This document shows, piece by piece, positions 60,339 to 64,000 of a stretch of DNA of 64,000 nt. The notes beneath the pieces are model-generated. The model saw nothing but the letters and a program-made list of their open reading frames with translations. It made no database searches and was not told the DNA's origin. How positions within the stretch are numbered: position 1 is the stretch's first letter; the number at the start of each line of letters is the position of its first letter. The position numbers were made by a program, and so were the translations under genes. The DNA comes from Pseudoxanthomonas daejeonensis (GTDB lineage Bacteria > Pseudomonadota > Gammaproteobacteria > Xanthomonadales > Xanthomonadaceae): contig NZ_PDWN01000004.1 in NCBI RefSeq assembly GCF_010093205.1, positions 1 to 64,000 on the forward strand. The letters run 5' to 3'.

Positions 60339-60439
60339 GGGTGGCTGCCTCGTCCGGTCGGGTGCCCATTATGGGCGTCGCCGCTGCACAGGGCTGCCCG
60401 GTTGAGCTGGGCTCGCGCGGCTCCTCTCCGTGCCGGCGC

Positions 60440-60457
60440 AGCGGGGCAAGCCCCGCT
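60440..60457. repeat. GC palindrome in the divergent gap before rimO
   Basis: AGCGGGGC-AA-GCCCCGCT is a perfect 8-bp inverted repeat in the 234-bp gap between the hydrolase and rimO. Its core is shared with other extragenic palindromes of the window. It lies about 45 bases before a TATAAT box (60503-60508) which is the best -10 candidate for rimO. Confidence 0.45.
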
Positions 60458-60572
60458 CTACGGCGCGGCGCCCGGCGTCCGGGGCGGTACAGCTGCGGCA
60501 GGTATAATTCCGCGCCCCCGGCCACGCCGGGACCGCCACCGTTCCGGCAGCCCGCTCCCCAAGTCCCCGCCC

Positions 60573-61940
60573 ATGTCACTGCAGAACCCCAAAGTCGGCT
60601 TCGTCAGCCTCGGCTGCCCGAAAGCGCTGGTCGATTCCGAGCGCATCCTCACCCAGCTCCGGGTCGAGGGCTACGACATCGTTCCCAGCTACGACGACGC
60701 CGACGTGGTGGTGGTCAACACCTGCGGCTTCATCGACTCGGCGGTGGCCGAATCGCTGGACGCCATCGGCGAGGCGATGAACGAGAACGGCAAGGTCATC
60801 GTGACCGGTTGCCTGGGCAAGCGCTCGGAACTGATCCGTGCGCAGTACCCGGACGTGCTTTCGGTCTCCGGCCCGCAGGACTACGGCAGCGTGATGGAAG
60901 CCGTGCACGCGGCGTTGCCGCCCAAGCACGACCCGTTCCTGGATCTCGTTCCGGACTACGGACTCAAGCTGACCCCGCACCACTACGCGTACCTGAAGAT
61001 TTCCGAAGGCTGCAACCATCGCTGCAGCTTCTGCATCATCCCGTCGATGCGCGGCGACCTGGTGTCGCGCCCGGTCGACGAGGTGCTGCGCGAGGCCGAA
61101 CGCCTGGTCAAGGGCGGCGTGCGCGAACTGCTGGTGGTGTCGCAGGACACCTCGGCCTATGGCGTCGACGTGAAGTACGCGTCGCGCAGTTGGCGTGGCC
61201 GCGAATACCAGACCCGGATGAAGGCGCTGTGCGAAGGCCTTTCCGAGCTCGATGCCTGGACCCGCCTGCATTACGTCTATCCGTACCCGCACGTGGACGA
61301 CGTGATCCCGCTGATGGCCGAGGGAAAGGTGCTTCCGTACCTGGACATCCCGTTCCAGCATGCCAGCCCGCGCGTGCTCAAGCTGATGAAGCGTCCGGGC
61401 GCGGTCGACAAGACCCTGGAGCGCGTGCAGCGCTGGCGCGCGATGTGTCCGGAGCTGACCCTGCGCTCGACCTTCATCGTCGGCTTCCCCGGCGAGACCG
61501 AGGCCGAATTCGAGGAACTGCTCGATTTCCTCGACGAGGCGCAACTCGACCGCGTCGGCGCATTCGCCTATTCGCCGGTGGACGGCGCGGCGGCCAACGC
61601 GCTGCCCGATCCGGTGCCCGAAGAGGTCAAGCAGGAGCGCCTCGCCCGCTTCATGGAACGGCAGGGCGAAATTTCCGCCGCGCGCCTGGAAGCGAAGGTC
61701 GGCACCGTGCAGCGCTGCCTCGTCGACCTGGTCGACGGCGAGCTGGCGATCGCCCGTTCGACGGCCGATGCGCCGGAGATCGATGGCGTCGTGCAGATCC
61801 AGGATGGCCGCGATGCCGGCCTGCGAGCGGGCGAATTCGTCGACGTGCGGATCATGGGCAGCGACGAGCACGACCTGTACGGCGAAGTCGAATACGCCGA
61901 AACCGGCGACGTCTCATCGTTGGGTCTGCGGCTGGTCTGA
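60573..61940 (+). CDS. rimO: ribosomal protein S12 methylthiotransferase RimO
   Basis: A 455-residue radical-SAM methylthiotransferase that modifies Asp88/89 of S12. The N-terminal UPF0004 domain has three cysteines ([25 protein letters not shown]) for the auxiliary cluster. The radical-SAM motif is Cys147, Cys151 and Cys154 (CNHRCSFC). A TRAM domain ends the protein. The TATAAT at 60503 lies about 65 bases upstream. The ATG at 60573 gives [18 protein letters not shown], the standard start. Confidence 0.97.
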   Translation: MSLQNPKVGFVSLGCPKALVDSERILTQLRVEGYDIVPSYDDADVVVVNTCGFIDSAVAESLDAIGEAMNENGKVIVTGCLGKRSELIRAQYPDVLSVSGPQDYGSVMEAVHAALPPKHDPFLDLVPDYGLKLTPHHYAYLKISEGCNHRCSFCIIPSMRGDLVSRPVDEVLREAERLVKGGVRELLVVSQDTSAYGVDVKYASRSWRGREYQTRMKALCEGLSELDAWTRLHYVYPYPHVDDVIPLMAEGKVLPYLDIPFQHASPRVLKLMKRPGAVDKTLERVQRWRAMCPELTLRSTFIVGFPGETEAEFEELLDFLDEAQLDRVGAFAYSPVDGAAANALPDPVPEEVKQERLARFMERQGEISAARLEAKVGTVQRCLVDLVDGELAIARSTADAPEIDGVVQIQDGRDAGLRAGEFVDVRIMGSDEHDLYGEVEYAETGDVSSLGLRLV

Positions 61941-61974
61941 CGGTGTCGGGCGCGGCGGGTCCGGTTCTGCCTTC

Positions 61975-62069
61975 GTAGGAGCGGGCATGACCGCGACACC
62001 GATGCGCTTTGAATAACAAGGCGTCGCGCACGTCGACGGCGTCAGTGTCGCGGTCATGCCCGCTCCTAC
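61975..62069. repeat. inverted REP pair with perfect 25-bp arms
   Basis: The arm at 61975-61999 begins GTAGGAGCGGGC, and its exact reverse complement lies at 62045-62069. They are separated by 45 bases. The 3' arm overlaps the greB stop codon, since the TAG of greB (62068-62066) is formed by the conserved GTAGG of the repeat. A further, single copy is at 46792. Confidence 0.85.
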
Positions 62070-62578
62070 AGAGGCGCTGCGCCGTACTCCACCGAGATGA
62101 TCGCGAAGCGTGCCGGTCCGCCCGGCAGCTGTGCTTCGACTTCATCGTCGACGCGCTTCTTCAGCAGCGCCCGCGCCAGCGGCGAATCGATGCTGATCCA
62201 GCCGGTCGCCGCATCGGTTTCGTCCGGTCCGACGATGCGATAACGGCTCAGGTCGCCGCTGTCGATGCGCTCCAGCTCGATCCACGCTCCGAAGAACACC
62301 GCTTCCGGATCGGCTGGGACTTCGTCGACCACGCGAAGGGCGGGCAGGCGTTTGCTCAGGTAGCGTACGCGCCGGTCGATCTCGCCGAGCTGCTTCTTGC
62401 GGTAGGTGTATTCGGCGTTCTCCGAGCGGTCGCCCTCGGCTGCCGCTGCCGCCAGTGCCTTGACCACTTCCGGTCGTTTCACCCGCCACAACTCGTCCAG
62501 TTCGGCCTTGAGCCGGTCATGGCCGCCGCGCGTGATCAGCGCGGTGCTTTTCTCCGGTGGTGGCCGCCAGCGCGACAT
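62066..62578 (-). CDS. greB: transcription elongation factor GreB
   Basis: A 170-residue cleavage factor that rescues backtracked RNA polymerase. The N-terminal coiled coil has the tip acidic pair in [17 protein letters not shown], GreB-like rather than GreA. The C-terminal FKBP-like domain has [15 protein letters not shown]. The stop codon TAG lies in the REP arm, so the last codons are set by the repeat. ATG 62578 starts [16 protein letters not shown]. It lies one base behind the stop of the next gene on the same strand. Confidence 0.93.
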   Translation of the reverse strand: MSRWRPPPEKSTALITRGGHDRLKAELDELWRVKRPEVVKALAAAAAEGDRSENAEYTYRKKQLGEIDRRVRYLSKRLPALRVVDEVPADPEAVFFGAWIELERIDSGDLSRYRIVGPDETDAATGWISIDSPLARALLKKRVDDEVEAQLPGGPARFAIISVEYGAAPL

Positions 62579-62579
62579 G

Positions 62580-63002
62580 TCAGCGTGCCCACGGGGTGGG
62601 TTGCGCGCGGTGCAGGCTGCGGCCGCGGGGATCCTCGACCGGTTCGATGCAGCTGCCCTCCGCGAGAACCAGCAGGTCGTCCAGTGCGATGGCGAATTCG
62701 CGCGCACCTGCCAGGCCGTCGGGCACCAGCCGCACACAGGTGCCGTTCCACTCCATCGACCAGTCGCCCTGTTCGAGTGGCAGGTCCTCGAGGGTAGTGC
62801 GGCAATGCGCCTGCATCGCATAGCGCCGGTCGGGGCCGAGCCGGAGCAGGGCATCGGCGTGGGTGCAGCCTGCGAGCGGCACGCTTCCGAAGAACGTGCC
62901 GGACATCGCCGGGAGCTCACGGTCGGCCGCATCCGATGCGAGGGTGCCTGCTGGAAAGACGATCGCCAGCAGCGCCAGCAGGCTGCGCGGGAAAAACATC
63001 AT
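62580..63002 (-). CDS. small exported protein of unknown function
   Basis: A 140-residue protein with a signal peptide (about residues 1-23, [19 protein letters not shown]). The mature part has the segment [26 protein letters not shown], which faintly resembles the NlpE N-terminal barrel, but the first Cys of the CxxC motif is replaced. A META-like fold is also possible. I do not assign it. Either of two adjacent ATGs (63002, 62999) may start it. The stop is one base before the greB start, so co-transcription is likely. Confidence 0.7.
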   Translation of the reverse strand: MMFFPRSLLALLAIVFPAGTLASDAADRELPAMSGTFFGSVPLAGCTHADALLRLGPDRRYAMQAHCRTTLEDLPLEQGDWSMEWNGTCVRLVPDGLAGAREFAIALDDLLVLAEGSCIEPVEDPRGRSLHRAQPTPWAR

Positions 63003-63025
63003 GGAGACGCTGCTACGCACATGTT

Positions 63026-64000
63026 TCAGCGCTTCTTGCCGCCGAACAGGCCGCCCAGGATCCCGCGCACGATCTGGTTGGTGATGGTGCGCGCGGCCTG
63101 CTTGCTCGACGCTTCGATAACGCCCTGGCGACGGCCGTTGCCGAACAGCACGTCGCTGACGGTCTTGCCGATGCCGCCTTCTTCCTGCGGCTGGGCGCGT
63201 CCGCCGCGCGTGCCGGTGCCACGTGCCGGCGGCGCTTCGGCGGCATCGGCCGCGGCCTGCGCGCGCCCGGCCAGTTTTTCCGCGGCCGATTCGCGATCGA
63301 CTGCCTGGTCGTAGCGGGTGCCGACCGGGCTGCCGGCGCGGACCTGGCTGCGTTCGGTTTCGCTGATCGCACCCATCCGGCAGCGCGGCGGCGCGATTTT
63401 GGTCTGCTGCACGGGCGAGGGCACGCCCTTGTCCTGCAGGGTCGAGACCAGCGCTTCGCCGGTGCCGAGTTTTGAAAGCGTCGCGGCGACATCCAGCTTG
63501 GGATTCGGCACGAAGGTCTCGGCGGCGGTCCTGACCGCCTTCTGGTCGCGCGGGGTATAGGCGCGCAGCGCATGCTGCACGCGGTTGCCGAGCTGGCCGA
63601 GGATGTTGTCCGGCACGTCGTCGGGGAACTGCGAGCAGAAATACACGCCCACGCCCTTGGAGCGGATCAGCCGCACCACCTGTTCGATGCGCTGCTGCAG
63701 CGCGGCCGGCGCGTCGTCGAACAGCAGGTGGGCCTCGTCGAAGATGAAGGCCAGTTTCGGCTTGTCCAGGTCGCCCACCTCGGGCAGGTTCTCGAACAGC
63801 TCCGACAGCAGCCACAGCAGGAAGGTCGCGTACAGGCGCGGCTTGAGCACCAGCTGGTCGGCGGCAAGGATGCCGATCACGCCACGGCCGTCGTGGTTGA
63901 CGCGCATGAGGTCGGCCAGTTCCAGGGCCGGCTCGCCGAAGAAACCTTCGCCACCGTCCTGCGACAGGCGCAGCAGCGCGCGCTGGATCGCCGCGACCGA
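63026..64000 (-). CDS. HerA-like (DUF853) ATPase, 5' end outside window
   Basis: The visible 325 codons are the C-terminal part of a YjgR/HerA-type ATPase: a Walker B-like box (KLAFIFDEAHLLFDD), then RLIRSKGVGVYFCSQFPDD and ILGQLGNRVQHALRAYTPRD, which are the DUF853 signature. The end is Ala/Gly/Arg-rich with SKQAARTITNQIVRGILGG. These proteins are predicted DNA-translocating ATPases of unknown role. The P-loop and N-terminus are beyond the right edge. Confidence 0.88.
   Translation of the reverse strand, partial: SVAAIQRALLRLSQDGGEGFFGEPALELADLMRVNHDGRGVIGILAADQLVLKPRLYATFLLWLLSELFENLPEVGDLDKPKLAFIFDEAHLLFDDAPAALQQRIEQVVRLIRSKGVGVYFCSQFPDDVPDNILGQLGNRVQHALRAYTPRDQKAVRTAAETFVPNPKLDVAATLSKLGTGEALVSTLQDKGVPSPVQQTKIAPPRCRMGAISETERSQVRAGSPVGTRYDQAVDRESAAEKLAGRAQAAADAAEAPPARGTGTRGGRAQPQEEGGIGKTVSDVLFGNGRRQGVIEASSKQAARTITNQIVRGILGGLFGGKKR

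Overview
The window is high-GC, densely packed bacterial chromosome whose gene content and order match a gammaproteobacterium of the Xanthomonadaceae/Lysobacteraceae (Lysobacter, Luteimonas, Pseudoxanthomonas or close relatives). The main supports are the blocks yceF-yceD-rpmF-fabH-fabD-fabG-acpP-fabF-pabB-mltG-tmk-holB-pilZ, rpoE-rseA-mucD-lepA-lepB-rnc-era-recO and queG-nnr-tsaE-amiC-mutL, a non-canonical PilZ protein, a large TonB-dependent receptor beside an S9 peptidase, and scattered GTAGGAGCGGGC-type extragenic palindromes. The genus is an inference. I see no phage, insertion sequence, integron, CRISPR array, tRNA or rRNA gene. Almost everything is core genome.

Layout. 1-4388 (minus): moxR-DUF58-tgpA-slp, a coupled cell-envelope operon running off the left edge. 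4433-9219 (plus): three envelope glycosylation genes (GT39-like, GT2 polyprenyl-phosphate type, GT-C-like). 9235-9801 (minus): yceF, divergent from the lipid block. 9922-20199 (plus): yceD-rpmF, fatty-acid synthesis genes, then pabB-mltG-tmk-holB-pilZ, the last four stop/start coupled. 20237-21914 (plus): two uncharacterised exported proteins. 21995-24076 (minus): a fused beta-oxidation enzyme.

24369-34721 (plus): rpoE-rseA-mucD behind a sigma-E-type promoter, then lepA, lepB, a pilin-like DUF4845 gene, rnc, era, recO and a GNAT/nitrilase pair. 34789-39196 (minus): PAP2 phosphatase, GT4 glycosyltransferase, xseA and queG. 39299-46722 (plus): nnr, tsaE, amiC, mutL, a DUF1684 lipoprotein and a TraB/GumN protein. 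46882-57012 (minus): a soluble RsxB-like ferredoxin, a HAD phosphatase, metG, DUF2147 and Sel1-like secreted proteins, an S9 peptidase and a TonB receptor. 57173-58969 (plus): mrp and dcd. 59038-60338 (minus): a 54-residue membrane protein, HIT and dienelactone hydrolase. 60573-61940 (plus): rimO. 62066-64000 (minus): greB, a secreted protein and a HerA-like ATPase running off the right edge.

I did not find a wholly new multi-gene system. The observations most worth following are RNA-level structures in the acpP region (mutually exclusive stem-loops before acpP, tandem hairpins after it), two genes with a -10 box exactly six bases before the ATG (candidate leaderless mRNAs), a PabB with an anthranilate-synthase-type PIAGT motif, an overlapping GNAT/nitrilase pair of unknown substrate, a HolB without zinc-finger cysteines, and a repeat pair that supplies the greB stop codon.
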